64,000 nucleotides of DNA from an uncultured Collinsella sp. (GCA_958403385.1 CATXXC010000002.1:1-64000), one strand, 5' to 3'. Positions 16,434 to 24,634 are shown, counted from the stretch's first letter. The notes: generated by a model from the letters alone, not told the origin. A program made the numbers and translations.

Positions 16434-16783
16434 GGCCATGGTCGACACGTGAGATCCGGTACCTGAGGGAACACGCCGGCGACGGAGCCAAGGAGATAGC
16501 CAAGGCACTGGGCCGCAGCACCGACGCGGTCAAGTGGCAGGCGCGCAGATGCGGAATATCGCTCCGTCAGCGCTGGATGTGCCCGAAGTGCGGGCGCACG
16601 ACGTTCAAGCCGCTGAACAGGGCGAACGGCTGGTGCGCGGAGTGCACGAAGGAGGGCCACGTGGCAGACCTCAGGGAGCAGGCAAACGCGATGCGCGAGG
16701 AGGCGGCGAGGGCCAAGCGGAACGACAGGGAGCGGCAGAGGTGCTACAGCGCCAAGAGCCGCGCCAAAAAAGTCCCAAAATAG
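16430..16783 (+). CDS. HTH plus zinc-ribbon protein
   Basis: The 118-residue protein from GTG 16430 (GTGA overlap with the previous stop) has a Myb/SANT-like helix-turn-helix at 3-42 (STREIRYLREHAGDGAKEIA) and a zinc ribbon at about 50-75 (CPKCGRTT, CAEC). Its tail is a basic helix. Probably DNA binding, perhaps regulating early phage genes. Function otherwise unknown. Confidence 0.7.
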   Translation: MRPWSTREIRYLREHAGDGAKEIAKALGRSTDAVKWQARRCGISLRQRWMCPKCGRTTFKPLNRANGWCAECTKEGHVADLREQANAMREEAARAKRNDRERQRCYSAKSRAKKVPK

Positions 16784-16839
16784 CCACCCTAAAAGCCACA
16801 CCAGCATCTACCTGCGAAAACATCAGAAGGGAACACAAG

Positions 16840-17121
16840 ATGTACACATACAAAGAAGCGAGCGCCCCCAGCTACCAACTTGCGAGCACTCGCCGAAACA
16901 GCCCCAGACATGAGGCTCAGACCATCATAGCACCCAAGTCATACCGACCGACCGCCCGCGAGCAGCTCGACTCCGATGCGTTCAGGGCGGGGGCCATGGT
17001 CGGCTTCATCGCCGCCGCGGTCCTGTTCGCGGCGGTCCTGACCGTCTTCGTCCTCCCGACGATGGACGGCGCGGTCCAGGCGGCCAAGGCCGCATGCGCG
17101 GCGGGAGCGGTCAATGCGTAA
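16840..17121 (+). CDS. Small single-pass membrane protein
   Basis: This 93-residue protein has a polar N-terminus and one membrane segment at about 53-76 (MVGFIAAAVLFAAVLTVFVL). The start ATG 16840 has GAAGGG upstream. Not recognised; possibly a phage exclusion or host-takeover factor, but that is speculation. Confidence 0.6.
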   Translation: MYTYKEASAPSYQLASTRRNSPRHEAQTIIAPKSYRPTAREQLDSDAFRAGAMVGFIAAAVLFAAVLTVFVLPTMDGAVQAAKAACAAGAVNA

Positions 17122-17452
17122 CGACGAGAGATACCGCCAGAAGCCGATGAGCAACCAGCTCGAGATATTCGGCCTCGGCGCGGACGGCGAGCAGGACATG
17201 GCGGACGCGCGCGCGTGGATATGAGAGCACCCGCGGGCGTGGGACTTCATGGTCGAGCAGGCCACCCGCCTCAACCGCAAGGGCTACGTCTCGATCAACT
17301 ACCTCATCCACATGGTGCGCAACGAGCTGCACGTCGGCGTGAAGAACGGCCTCGCGCCGAGCCTCGCCCGCATCATGGAGGCGCGCTACCCGCACCTGAG
17401 GCACGCATTCAACAAGCACCGCTCCAAGAGCGACGGTTTCGTCGATGAGTAG
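17114..17452 (+). pseudogene. Small phage protein gene broken by an in-frame TGA
   Basis: ATG 17114 (GGGAG upstream) reads 36 codons to TGA 17222-17224. The same frame then continues without another stop for 75 codons to TAG 17450. Joined, it gives a protein of about 112 residues with WI(stop)EHPRAWDFM at the break, which reads smoothly if the stop were a sense codon such as Arg. The in-frame ATG 17249 has no RBS. The downstream part resembles a small helical protein common in phage recombination modules. Likely a nonsense mutation. Confidence 0.7.
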
Positions 17453-17813
17453 GAGCAGGAGGACCGCGAGGGACGCGGGCACGAGGTTCGAGCGCCTGGT
17501 CGCCGACTACCTCGCCGGGAGGCTGGGGGGCGACATCGACAGGCAGGTCAAGACCGGCTCGCACGACACGGGCGACATCCGCGGCGTGTCGGTGGCCGGG
17601 CGGGGCATCGCGATCGAGTGCAAGGACTACCAGGGAAGGCACGAGCTGCCCAAGTGGCTGCGCGAGGCGGAGACCGAGCGCAGGAACCGCGGGGCGGACT
17701 ACGGCGTGGTCGTCTGGAAGCGCCGCGGGACCGCCATCCCGGGCGAGCAGTTCGTGACCATGACGTTGGAGACGTTCGCGGCGATGCTCGCGGGCGCAGA
17801 CAGGGAGGAATAG
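17445..17813 (+). CDS. PD-(D/E)XK nuclease, Holliday-junction-resolvase-like
   Basis: The 122-residue protein has the fold's conserved elements: E in RFERLVADYL, D in GDIRGV, and ECK in IAIECKDY. Size and layout match phage or archaeal-type resolvases and related phage nucleases. It probably processes recombination or replication branches together with the ERF protein downstream. It overlaps the broken gene by 8 nt. Confidence 0.7.
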   Translation: MSRSRRTARDAGTRFERLVADYLAGRLGGDIDRQVKTGSHDTGDIRGVSVAGRGIAIECKDYQGRHELPKWLREAETERRNRGADYGVVVWKRRGTAIPGEQFVTMTLETFAAMLAGADREE

Positions 17814-17815
17814 CA

Positions 17816-18028
17816 ATGGAGAGCACAAACATACCGGTGGAGATCGAGGCCAAGTTCAAGCAGGCCACCGTTAAAGGCGGCGTCGCCGTCCTGCAGTTCG
17901 AGGTCGACACGGAGGACAGCGCGGCGTTCGAGGCCATCCGCAAGAGCGGCGAGGAGGTCTGGCTGTCCATCCAGAGCAAGCAGCCCCAGATCCTGTTCGT
18001 GAGCCACGACGGGGAGGTGACCGAGTGA
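17816..18028 (+). CDS. Hypothetical phage protein, 70 aa
   Basis: A short acidic protein with a beta-rich pattern. GGGAGGAA lies upstream of ATG 17816, and its stop overlaps the next start. Not recognised. Confidence 0.65.
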   Translation: MESTNIPVEIEAKFKQATVKGGVAVLQFEVDTEDSAAFEAIRKSGEEVWLSIQSKQPQILFVSHDGEVTE

Positions 18029-18249
18029 TGGAGGACTACAAGGGAATGTTCGCCGAGCTGGCCGACCTCGCCACGGAGGAGCAGGCGATGTCCACCATCT
18101 CGGTCATAACGAAGTCCGACGAGGCGTTCGACAGGTTCTTGGACGCGCGCGAGAGGCTCGCCAAGTGGATCGTCGGGCACGCGGTGGTCATCGACGAGGC
18201 GCTAACCGAGAGGAAGTACAACCGGATGCTCAACGAGGAGGTCAGGTAA
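18028..18249 (+). CDS. Hypothetical phage protein, 73 aa
   Basis: A small, probably all-helical acidic protein. ATG 18028 overlaps the previous TGA, with GGAGG upstream; GTG 18025 is possible. The stop overlaps the next ATG. Not recognised. Confidence 0.65.
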   Translation: MEDYKGMFAELADLATEEQAMSTISVITKSDEAFDRFLDARERLAKWIVGHAVVIDEALTERKYNRMLNEEVR

Positions 18250-19142
18250 TGGCTGGGGAGAACGGGGCCGAGAAGGTCGTGGCCGAGGTCATCGAGGAGC
18301 AGGGGGCGCCCGACCTCGTCGTCACGTACTCGCCGTCCGTCATCAGCGCCAACTTCGACGCGATGGAGGACAGCATCCGCGCGAAGGTCGCGGACTACGA
18401 GGGAGCCAAGTACGACCTGACCAAGGACGAGTCCATCAAGGAGGCCAAGAACGACCGCCTCTACCTCAACGGCCTGAAGAACGAGATAGAGGAGCGCCGG
18501 AAGGCCGTGAAGCGCGAGTACAACAAGCCGCTCGCCGCCTTCGAGAAGCGCTGCAAGGAGATCACGTCCATCATCGACGGCGCGTCGGACGGCATCAAGG
18601 CGCAGCTCGACCAGGCCGAGGAGGACCGCAAGTCCCGCGCAATGGCCAAGCTCAAGGAGCACTACGAGACGTTCGCGGAGCTCCTCGCGCCGGTCGTGCC
18701 GTACGAGCGCCTCCACGAGAAGCAGTGGCTCAACAAGGGCTTCGGAGAGGTCAAGGCGAAGAAGGCGCTCGAGGCCAAGGTCTCGGCAGTCGCGCGCGAC
18801 TGGGACACGCTCAAGGCGCAGCGCGACTCCATGGCCCACTACGAGGTCGCCGAGCGCGAGCTGTTCCGCACGCTCGACCTCGGCTCGGCGCTCAACGCCG
18901 CCCGCGCCGCCGACGAGGAGGACGCCCGCATCGCCGCCATGCGCGAGGCGGTCGAGTCTGAGCCCGCGCCGCGCCCCGCGCCGAGGCGCCAGGCGGAACC
19001 CGCCGTCGCGGCGAGCCCCGAGCCGTCCTGCGCGTGGACGGTCGAGATCCCGTCCGCGACCCGCTCGCAGATGGAGCTGCTCGCCGCGGCGCTGCGCGAG
19101 CGCGGCATCACCGGCACCATCAAGTGCAAGGGGGTGTGCTAG
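18249..19142 (+). CDS. DUF1351 family phage protein
   Basis: The 297-residue protein has a long helical, coiled-coil-like middle (DRLYLNGLKNEIEERRKAVK) and a Pro/Ala-rich linker before a short C-terminal domain. DUF1351 proteins occur next to ERF or RecT annealing proteins in Gram-positive phages, as here. ATG 18249 overlaps the previous stop (TAATG). Probably helps recombination; activity unknown. Confidence 0.75.
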   Translation: MAGENGAEKVVAEVIEEQGAPDLVVTYSPSVISANFDAMEDSIRAKVADYEGAKYDLTKDESIKEAKNDRLYLNGLKNEIEERRKAVKREYNKPLAAFEKRCKEITSIIDGASDGIKAQLDQAEEDRKSRAMAKLKEHYETFAELLAPVVPYERLHEKQWLNKGFGEVKAKKALEAKVSAVARDWDTLKAQRDSMAHYEVAERELFRTLDLGSALNAARAADEEDARIAAMREAVESEPAPRPAPRRQAEPAVAASPEPSCAWTVEIPSATRSQMELLAAALRERGITGTIKCKGVC

Positions 19143-19700
19143 ATGGCCGACGAGGAGATGACGCTCTCCCAGGCGATAGCCAAGGTGCAGCGCTCCGTGA
19201 CCGTCCCCAAGGCGCGCTACAACGCATTCGGGAAGTTCGGCTACCGCTCGTTCGAGGACATCGTCGCCGCGCTCAAGGAGCCATGCAAGGAGGCCGGCGT
19301 GGCGTTCACGCTCCACGACAACATCTGCAAGGTGGGCGACCGCTACTACGTCGAGGCCACGTGCACCCTGTTCTTCGTGGACGGGCACGGCGAGAAGAAG
19401 GAGTTCAAGGCCTACGCCCGCGAGGCGGAGCACAAGAGCGGCTCCGACGACGCGCAGGTGACCGGGATGGCGTCGAGCTACGCGCGCAAGTACGCGCTTT
19501 GCGGCCTGTTCGCCATCGACGGGCAGAGCGACCCGGACGCGCTGTCGGACAAGCCCGAGAAGAAGCCGCCCGAGAGCGGCGGCTTCACGGCGAAGTGCAA
19601 GGCCTGCGGCACGGCCTACGCCTTCGAGTCGAAAGAGCAGTACGAGGAGTTCAAGAAGCATCCCGGCTGCTGCGCCACCCCGACGTGGCGCGTCCTGTAG
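19143..19700 (+). CDS. erf: ERF-family single-strand annealing protein
   Basis: The 185-residue protein starts immediately after the previous gene. The ERF core spans about 5-140 (FGYRSFEDIVAALKEPC, TGMASSYARKYAL). The C-terminus adds a Cys-rich finger (CKACG, HPGCC). ERF proteins anneal complementary single strands during phage recombination, probably with the SSB encoded just downstream. Confidence 0.88.
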   Translation: MADEEMTLSQAIAKVQRSVTVPKARYNAFGKFGYRSFEDIVAALKEPCKEAGVAFTLHDNICKVGDRYYVEATCTLFFVDGHGEKKEFKAYAREAEHKSGSDDAQVTGMASSYARKYALCGLFAIDGQSDPDALSDKPEKKPPESGGFTAKCKACGTAYAFESKEQYEEFKKHPGCCATPTWRVL

Positions 19701-19703
19701 GCC

Positions 19704-20051
19704 ATGCAGGACATGTACGCGCAGCGCGAGGAGCTGTTCGAGCGCCTCATGGCGGAGCTGGACACGCTCAGGCGGACCGGCCAGCAGTACGCCGAGAACG
19801 AGGCGGACTACCGCAAGGCGCTGCGCATCGCCATCCTCGAGGAGCGCTCCAAGGGCACGCCGGTGACTATCATCGGCGACCTGTGCCGGGGGCGCGAGGA
19901 GATAGCCGAGAAGAAGCAGCTGCGCGACTGCGCCGAAGCCCTCTACAAGGCATCGAGCGAGGCAATCATGGCGCTGAAGCTGCGAATCAAGACAGTAGAC
20001 GCCGACATCCAGAGGACATGGACGAGCGGCGGAGAGGAGACATTCAGATGA
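19704..20051 (+). CDS. Hypothetical phage protein between erf and ssb
   Basis: A 115-residue, mostly helical charged protein. Its 3' end overlaps ssb by 4 nt. Not recognised; its position suggests a recombination or replication accessory. Confidence 0.65.
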   Translation: MQDMYAQREELFERLMAELDTLRRTGQQYAENEADYRKALRIAILEERSKGTPVTIIGDLCRGREEIAEKKQLRDCAEALYKASSEAIMALKLRIKTVDADIQRTWTSGGEETFR

Positions 20052-20644
20052 GCATCAACAGAGTGGTCGTGTCGGGCAATTTGACCCGAGACCCCGAGCT
20101 GCGCGTCACGCCGGGCGGCACGCAGGTGCTGGGCTTCGGCGTCGCGGTCAACGACCGCCGCCGCAACCAGCAGACGGGGGAGTGGGAGGACTACCCCAAT
20201 TTCATCGACTGCACCATGTTCGGCAACCGCGCCGAGGCGCTCTCGCGCATCCTGCGCAAGGGCATGAAGGTCGCCATCGAGGGGAAGCTTCGCTACAGCT
20301 CCTGGGAGGACAAGAACGGGGGCGGCAGGCGCTCGAAGGTCGAGATCATCCCCGACGAGGTCGTCCTCATGAGCCAGAACCCCAACGGGCAGCAGGCGCC
20401 TCAGCAGTACGCGCCGCAGGGCTACCAGCAGCAGGCGTACCCGCCCCGACAGGCGCCGCAGCCCGCGCCGCAGGCGTACGCCCCGCATCCGGCGCCCCAG
20501 CAGCCCGCGCCGCAGTGGAACGCCCAGCAGGCCTACCAGCAGGCCCCGCAGGCGGTACCGCAACCGGCACCGCAGCAGGCAGCGCCGCAGCCGGCACCCG
20601 CCCAGCAGCAGCTGGACGTGTACGACGAGGACATCCCGTTCTGA
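20048..20644 (+). CDS. ssb: Single-stranded DNA-binding protein
   Basis: The 198-residue protein has an OB fold at 1-110 (INRVVVSGNLTRDPELRVTP). A long low-complexity linker of Pro, Gln, Ala and Tyr follows at about 115-188. The acidic tip DEDIPF recruits partner proteins. It coats ssDNA during phage replication and recombination. Confidence 0.95.
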   Translation: MSINRVVVSGNLTRDPELRVTPGGTQVLGFGVAVNDRRRNQQTGEWEDYPNFIDCTMFGNRAEALSRILRKGMKVAIEGKLRYSSWEDKNGGGRRSKVEIIPDEVVLMSQNPNGQQAPQQYAPQGYQQQAYPPRQAPQPAPQAYAPHPAPQQPAPQWNAQQAYQQAPQAVPQPAPQQAAPQPAPAQQQLDVYDEDIPF

Positions 20645-20754
20645 TGGGGCGCTTGCCCGACACCATCCGTGACCACTGGGAGGCGGCCCTTTTCGCCGCC
20701 TCCTTCTCCTCGGGTTTCCTGTTCTTCTCTTCGCTTCTTTGGGGGTGGTTCTGA
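20644..20754 (+). CDS. Tiny membrane protein, 36 aa
   Basis: ATG 20644 overlaps the ssb TGA, and its stop overlaps the next ATG. It has a hydrophobic segment with LFAASFSSGFLFFSSLLWGW. Not recognised; coupling suggests it is translated. Confidence 0.5.
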   Translation: MGRLPDTIRDHWEAALFAASFSSGFLFFSSLLWGWF

Positions 20755-21623
20755 TGGCAAGCAAGTTCACGTGGTTCCCGAAGCTCACCGCCGCCCTCGA
20801 GCGCGTGCCGGAGGGGCCGCGCGGGGAGCTGTGCTGGGCCATCATCCAGTACGGCACCAACGGCATCGAGCCGGAGTTCGCCGACTGGGCGCTCAGTGCC
20901 GTGTTCGAGAGCCTCCGCGAGGACATCGACAACAGCCTCGCCGCCCGCAACAAGAACAAGGGCGGCAGGCCGCCGAAGTCCAGTAAGGCCGAAACGGGGG
21001 TTTCGGAGGATGCGGAAACCTCGGAAACGGGGGTTTCGGAAAACGGAAACGGGGGTTTCGAGGTTTCGGAAACTACCGAAACGGGGGTTTCGGAACCTGA
21101 AAACCCCTCCTTATATACCAATCCATACCAGTCCATACCAAGCCAGGCCATTCCAGTGCAGGGCAGTGCGGACGCGTGCGCCGCGCCCGAGGGCTTCGAG
21201 CCGCCGACCGCCGAGGAGGTCGCCGCGTACTTCGGGGTCAACTGCCTCAACGGCGACCCGCAGGCGTTCTTCGACTTCTACGCGTCTCAGGGCTGGCGCA
21301 AGTCGAACGGCATGCCTATCTCGGACTGGCAGCCGCAGGCCCGGCAGTGGCACCGCCGCCAGCGCGAGCTCGACGCCGAGGCCCGCAGCCGCGGCAAGCC
21401 CACCGCCTCGGAGGTCGAGGCCGCGACGTTCAGGCCGACCAGGACGCCCGAGGAGGCACTGGCCGAGCAGGAGCGAAGGTGGGCGTCCGAGCACCCGGGC
21501 ATCGACCCGGCCAAGGTCGAGGCCCCGCGGGGCACGACCGCGGGCAGGGCGGAGTTCGGGCTGTACCAGGACGCGCGGAGGCTGCTGGCCGCCCGCGCCG
21601 CGTGCGAGAGGAGGCTCTCATGA
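20754..21623 (+). CDS. Phage replication protein carrying the probable origin
   Basis: The 289-residue protein begins KFTWFPKLTAALERVPEG, a pattern seen in phage replication-module proteins (DUF6291-like). The middle (about 80-130) is low-complexity with recurrent ETGVSE, and the C-terminal half (about 150-200) has FFDFYASQGWRKSNGMPISDW, typical of phage replisome-organiser C-termini. The repeats are conserved at DNA rather than protein level: one copy is in another reading frame. This argues that the gene contains the origin it serves. Confidence 0.65.
   Translation: MASKFTWFPKLTAALERVPEGPRGELCWAIIQYGTNGIEPEFADWALSAVFESLREDIDNSLAARNKNKGGRPPKSSKAETGVSEDAETSETGVSENGNGGFEVSETTETGVSEPENPSLYTNPYQSIPSQAIPVQGSADACAAPEGFEPPTAEEVAAYFGVNCLNGDPQAFFDFYASQGWRKSNGMPISDWQPQARQWHRRQRELDAEARSRGKPTASEVEAATFRPTRTPEEALAEQERRWASEHPGIDPAKVEAPRGTTAGRAEFGLYQDARRLLAARAACERRLS
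20991..21145. other. Probable phage replication origin (iterons plus AT-rich stretch)
   Basis: The palindromic 14-mer GAAACGGGGGTTTC occurs exactly four times, at 20991, 21024, 21046 and 21078. The spacings of 33, 22 and 32 bp are near whole helical turns. An AT-rich run follows at 21111-21145 with 10-bp tandem units containing CATACCA. This arrangement, inside a replication gene, resembles lambda-type origins. Confidence 0.7.
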
Positions 21624-22072
21624 TCCTCGACGCGGGCCTGCTGAGGGGATGGCCGAAGGAGCGCGCCGAGCTGTACGGCAAGCCCCACCTCGGGGCGAGG
21701 TACACGCACGACACGGCATACGAGCCGACGCAGGCCCGGTGCGCGGTGTGCGGTAGGCGCGCCTCCAACTGCCACCACGTCGCCCGCAGGTCGTGGGGAA
21801 AGACGTTCAGGCTCGTCACGCCAAACGGGGTGTGGGAGCTGCGCAGCCCGCTGTTCGCCCTGTGCGGCTCCGGCACGACCGGGTGCCACGGGAAGTTCCA
21901 CGACGGCGGCCTCAGGGCCGAGTGGGTATGGCGCACCGGGGCGGCCGAGGAGGCATGGTGGTCCGGCACGATGCTCAGGGAGTACCCGCCGCACAGCCCC
22001 GACCTCTACATGTTCGGCTACTGGGCCATCACCGACCGTTACGGAAACGAGATCATCCGAGAGGTGAAATGA
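21620..22072 (+). CDS. HNH-like zinc nuclease
   Basis: The 150-residue protein has a Cys/His cluster CAVCGRRASNCHH followed by LCGSGTTGCHGKFH, the pattern of HNH-type nucleases with structural zinc. It starts four bases before the replication gene's end. Possibly a recombination nuclease or homing-type enzyme. Confidence 0.65.
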   Translation: MILDAGLLRGWPKERAELYGKPHLGARYTHDTAYEPTQARCAVCGRRASNCHHVARRSWGKTFRLVTPNGVWELRSPLFALCGSGTTGCHGKFHDGGLRAEWVWRTGAAEEAWWSGTMLREYPPHSPDLYMFGYWAITDRYGNEIIREVK

Positions 22073-22074
22073 CG

Positions 22075-22479
22075 ATGGAGATCACCAACTGCGAGCAGTA
22101 CGTGCTCGCCGAGCTTGACTACGAGCAGCGCCGCAACGAGCGCCTCGCGGCCGAGAACAACAAGCTGTTCAAGCAGCTCGACGCTATGACAAAGAGGGCG
22201 AACGGCTACAGCCGGATCATCAACCGCCCCAAGACGCCCATCGAGGCGCTGGCCGACAAGGTCATGCGCGAGGAGATGCTGACCCGCTTCACCTACGCCG
22301 AGGTCACGGACGTCAAGAGCGCGTTCAGCGGAAGGCTGCTCGACTTCGACGAATGGTGCCACGATGCGATGCGATATGTGGCGCTGGCGGACGACGTCGG
22401 CGAGGAGGAGTTCACCCGGTTCATGCACCGGGACCTCAAGAAGATCTACGACGAGAAGGTGGCCGGATGTTCCAAGTAG
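22075..22479 (+). CDS. Hypothetical phage protein, 134 aa
   Basis: Helical N-terminus (LDYEQRRNERLAAENNKLFKQ, coiled-coil-like). ATG 22075 is better spaced from GAGAGGTG than ATG 22069. Not recognised. Confidence 0.65.
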   Translation: MEITNCEQYVLAELDYEQRRNERLAAENNKLFKQLDAMTKRANGYSRIINRPKTPIEALADKVMREEMLTRFTYAEVTDVKSAFSGRLLDFDEWCHDAMRYVALADDVGEEEFTRFMHRDLKKIYDEKVAGCSK

Positions 22480-22516
22480 GGGCCGCCGCCCACGGCAGGG
22501 GCGAAGGGGCAGGCCG

Positions 22517-22927
22517 ATGAATGACGAGAGGGCCGTCGCCGCGGCCATCCACGCCGGGCACCGGAGCGACGACGTGACCGACCTCTACGCGGGCGACTGC
22601 AGGGGCTGCGGCGAGTGCTGCTCGCGCTTCCTGCCCGTGAGCCCGTTCGACCGGGTGCGCCTCGAGGCGTACGTGCGCCGGAACGGAATCGAGCCCGCCG
22701 AGCCCAGGGCGGAGTGCGACCTGCTGTGCCCGTACCTGACGGACGGGCGCGAGTGCGCGGTCTACGCCGCTAGGCCCGAGATCTGCCGGGCGTACCGGTG
22801 CGACAGGCACAAGAGGGGCGAGCTCGGCATGTTCTTCGGCGCGGAGTGCGCCGAGGTGACCGACATGCGCGAGCTCGCGGAGGCGATGGCCCGCGACGTC
22901 TACAGGAAGGAGCAGGGGAATGGCTAG
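22517..22927 (+). CDS. YkgJ-family cysteine-cluster protein
   Basis: The 136-residue protein shows the family pattern CRGCGECCSRF, CPYL, C in ECAVY, then RPEICRAYRC. The clustered cysteines probably bind Zn or an Fe-S cluster. Biochemical role is unknown. It overlaps the next gene by 8 nt. Confidence 0.75.
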   Translation: MNDERAVAAAIHAGHRSDDVTDLYAGDCRGCGECCSRFLPVSPFDRVRLEAYVRRNGIEPAEPRAECDLLCPYLTDGRECAVYAARPEICRAYRCDRHKRGELGMFFGAECAEVTDMRELAEAMARDVYRKEQGNG

Positions 22928-23144
22928 GAACGTCTACGGCGGCTACTGCCGCGAGTGCGGCAGGTGGACGCCTCCCGGGTTCGGGCACTTCGAGCGCTAC
23001 CGCGGCGGCTGGCGCGTCCACTGCGTCAAGTGCGCGAGCGGGCGCGAGCTGCCGCCCGAGGGCGACCAGGCGGCCAGGGAGATGCGGAGCCACATCAGGA
23101 ACATGGTGAACGACGGAAGGTACGGGAAGAGGGGATACCGATGA
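22920..23144 (+). CDS. Zinc-ribbon phage protein, 74 aa
   Basis: Two knuckles, CRECG and CVKC, form one zinc ribbon; the rest is basic. It overlaps both neighbours by a few bases. Function unknown. Confidence 0.65.
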   Translation: MARNVYGGYCRECGRWTPPGFGHFERYRGGWRVHCVKCASGRELPPEGDQAAREMRSHIRNMVNDGRYGKRGYR

Positions 23145-23338
23145 CAGGGAACGAGAGGCCGGACATCTACGAGGACGGGCTCCGGGAGGAGCGCTGCGAG
23201 AACTGCTCGCACTGCGGCGTGACGGTGCTGCGCACCATCCACGGCGTGGAGCGCACGGAGTGCGAGTGCGGGCGAAGGCCGGAGTTCGTGCACCGCACGC
23301 AGGCCGAGGCCAGATGCAACTACTGGGAGGCGCGATGA
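23141..23338 (+). CDS. Cys-rich phage protein, 65 aa
   Basis: CENCSHCG and CECG knuckles predict metal binding. ATG overlaps the previous stop. Not recognised. Confidence 0.6.
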   Translation: MTGNERPDIYEDGLREERCENCSHCGVTVLRTIHGVERTECECGRRPEFVHRTQAEARCNYWEAR

Positions 23339-23487
23339 GCGTAATCGATTGGAACAAGCAGGCCCGTGACATCCTCAAGGCCACGAGGGCCGTCGGGTAC
23401 CTCGAGGGCATGAGCGCCACGCTGTGGCGGCTCGCCGGGCCGGACATCGCCGAGCTGCTGGGGCTGGGGAAGAGGAACTATGACTGA
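23335..23487 (+). CDS. Hypothetical phage protein, 50 aa
   Basis: A short helical protein whose ATG overlaps the previous stop. The end overlaps the following broken gene. Not recognised. Confidence 0.55.
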   Translation: MSVIDWNKQARDILKATRAVGYLEGMSATLWRLAGPDIAELLGLGKRNYD

Positions 23488-23782
23488 CGGGTACCTGTTG
23501 AACCTGCGCGCTTTCCGCGAGGTCGAGGACAGCAAGGCGCAGGCCCTCAAGCCGCTCGAGGAGGCGGCCTAGGCGTTCGGCGCGTGGCAGGAGCTGGATG
23601 GCATGCGCCGCAGCCCGTTCCTGTCGGCTTGGAGGGACATGCGCGACGACCTCATCGACGAGTGCCTGGACACCGTTCAGGCGACCGTGAACCTGCTCGC
23701 CGCCGTGGGCGCCACGCAGGGCGAGGTCGACGCCGCCATCCGGCGAATGGACGAGAGGAACGGGAGCCGCGGGAGGCTCTAG
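23480..23782 (+). pseudogene. MazG-like pyrophosphohydrolase gene broken by an in-frame TAG
   Basis: ATG 23480 reads 30 codons to TAG 23570-23572. The same frame continues 69 codons to TAG 23780. The joined product of about 99 positions reads LEEAA(stop)AFGAWQ and later DDLIDECLDTVQATVNLLAA. This matches the metal-binding EExxE...ExxD pattern of MazG-like nucleotide pyrophosphohydrolases, with the stop exactly at the third Glu. A single G-to-T change (GAG to TAG) would explain it. Confidence 0.7.
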
Positions 23783-23796
23783 AAACGGAGGAAGAA

Positions 23797-24210
23797 ATGG
23801 CTATCGAATTGCCCAAAGATGCTGAGGGGCGAGAGATTCCGCTCGACACTGTGGCGCTGTTCGGCGGCAACGGCAATGCCTACAGCATCAAGCGCTGGGT
23901 CTACACCACCGACTTCGACCTGGGCGACAGCACGGCGGGCCAGTGGCGCGCGCTCACCGACAAGATGACAAGGCTCGACCCCGAGCTCATGTACCTCAAC
24001 CCGCCCGACAGCTGGGAGAAGTTAGATGAGGACTTGAGCAGGATCGCGCGCAGCGCTTTAGAACGGAAGGCATGGCCGTGCGCTTACTTCAACAGAACCC
24101 CAATGAAATGTTATGGCTGCCGCGCGGATAAGCGCTTCGGACACTGCGAGGGATACGTCATAGATAACATCAAGTCCCGCATCCTCAAACTGAGGGGTGA
24201 GGACGAATGA
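23797..24210 (+). CDS. Hypothetical phage protein, 137 aa
   Basis: GGAGGAA precedes ATG 23797. The C-terminal region has CYGCRADKRFGHC, a possible metal site. Base composition is slightly more AT-rich than upstream. Not recognised. Confidence 0.65.
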   Translation: MAIELPKDAEGREIPLDTVALFGGNGNAYSIKRWVYTTDFDLGDSTAGQWRALTDKMTRLDPELMYLNPPDSWEKLDEDLSRIARSALERKAWPCAYFNRTPMKCYGCRADKRFGHCEGYVIDNIKSRILKLRGEDE

Positions 24211-24449
24211 CGACGCACCGACTCAAGATTCACGAGCAGTACGCCGATGCCGTCCTGAACGGCACCAAGACGTTCGAGATTCGCAAGAACGACCGGGGCT
24301 ACAAAGTCGGCGATGAGATCGTGTTCGTCGTCTACCCAAGACCACAGCATCCGCTCAACGGGGCGACCTACCGAATCGACTACATCCTCGATGACTTCGA
24401 GGGCCTCGCCCAGAAGTACGTGGCGCTGGCCATATCCAAGGAGGACTGA
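24207..24449 (+). CDS. DUF3850 protein (ASCH/PUA-like fold)
   Basis: This 80-residue protein has HRLKIHEQYADAVLNGTKTFE and RKNDRGYKVGDEI, characteristic of DUF3850. Related ASCH domains bind RNA. Target in phage infection unknown. Confidence 0.8.
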   Translation: MTTHRLKIHEQYADAVLNGTKTFEIRKNDRGYKVGDEIVFVVYPRPQHPLNGATYRIDYILDDFEGLAQKYVALAISKED

Positions 24450-24634
24450 TGGACAAAATCGAGCTGAAGCCCTGTCCGTTCTGCGGTGGCGATGCTGAGA
24501 TGCAGCAGGGCAAGTATCAAGGTCTGCGCACCTTCTACGTGAGCTGCTTGGGATGCGGCGCACGGACGGACCTAGAGTACGCCGAGGAGTTCGCCGCAGA
24601 TCTATGGAATGAAAGGGTGAACTATGTTGACTAA
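24449..24634 (+). CDS. Lar-family restriction alleviation protein
   Basis: The 61-residue protein has LKPCPFCGGDAEM and CLGCGARTDLEY with a terminal WNER, the Lar zinc-ribbon pattern. Lar of the Rac prophage modulates type I restriction to protect unmodified DNA; the same role is inferred here. Confidence 0.8.
   Translation: MDKIELKPCPFCGGDAEMQQGKYQGLRTFYVSCLGCGARTDLEYAEEFAADLWNERVNYVD

Noticed and set aside
20400..20620. Repetitive Pro/Gln codons at the 3' end of ssb as a DNA repeat or CRISPR-like array
   Set aside because: Units are irregular and in frame; this is the flexible SSB linker. No CRISPR array is present in the window.
17114..23782. Recoded genetic code in the phage as explanation of the TGA and TAG interruptions
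   Set aside because: Many phage genes end normally with TGA or TAG and would become long fusions if these were sense codons; two different stops are affected. Nonsense mutations are simpler.
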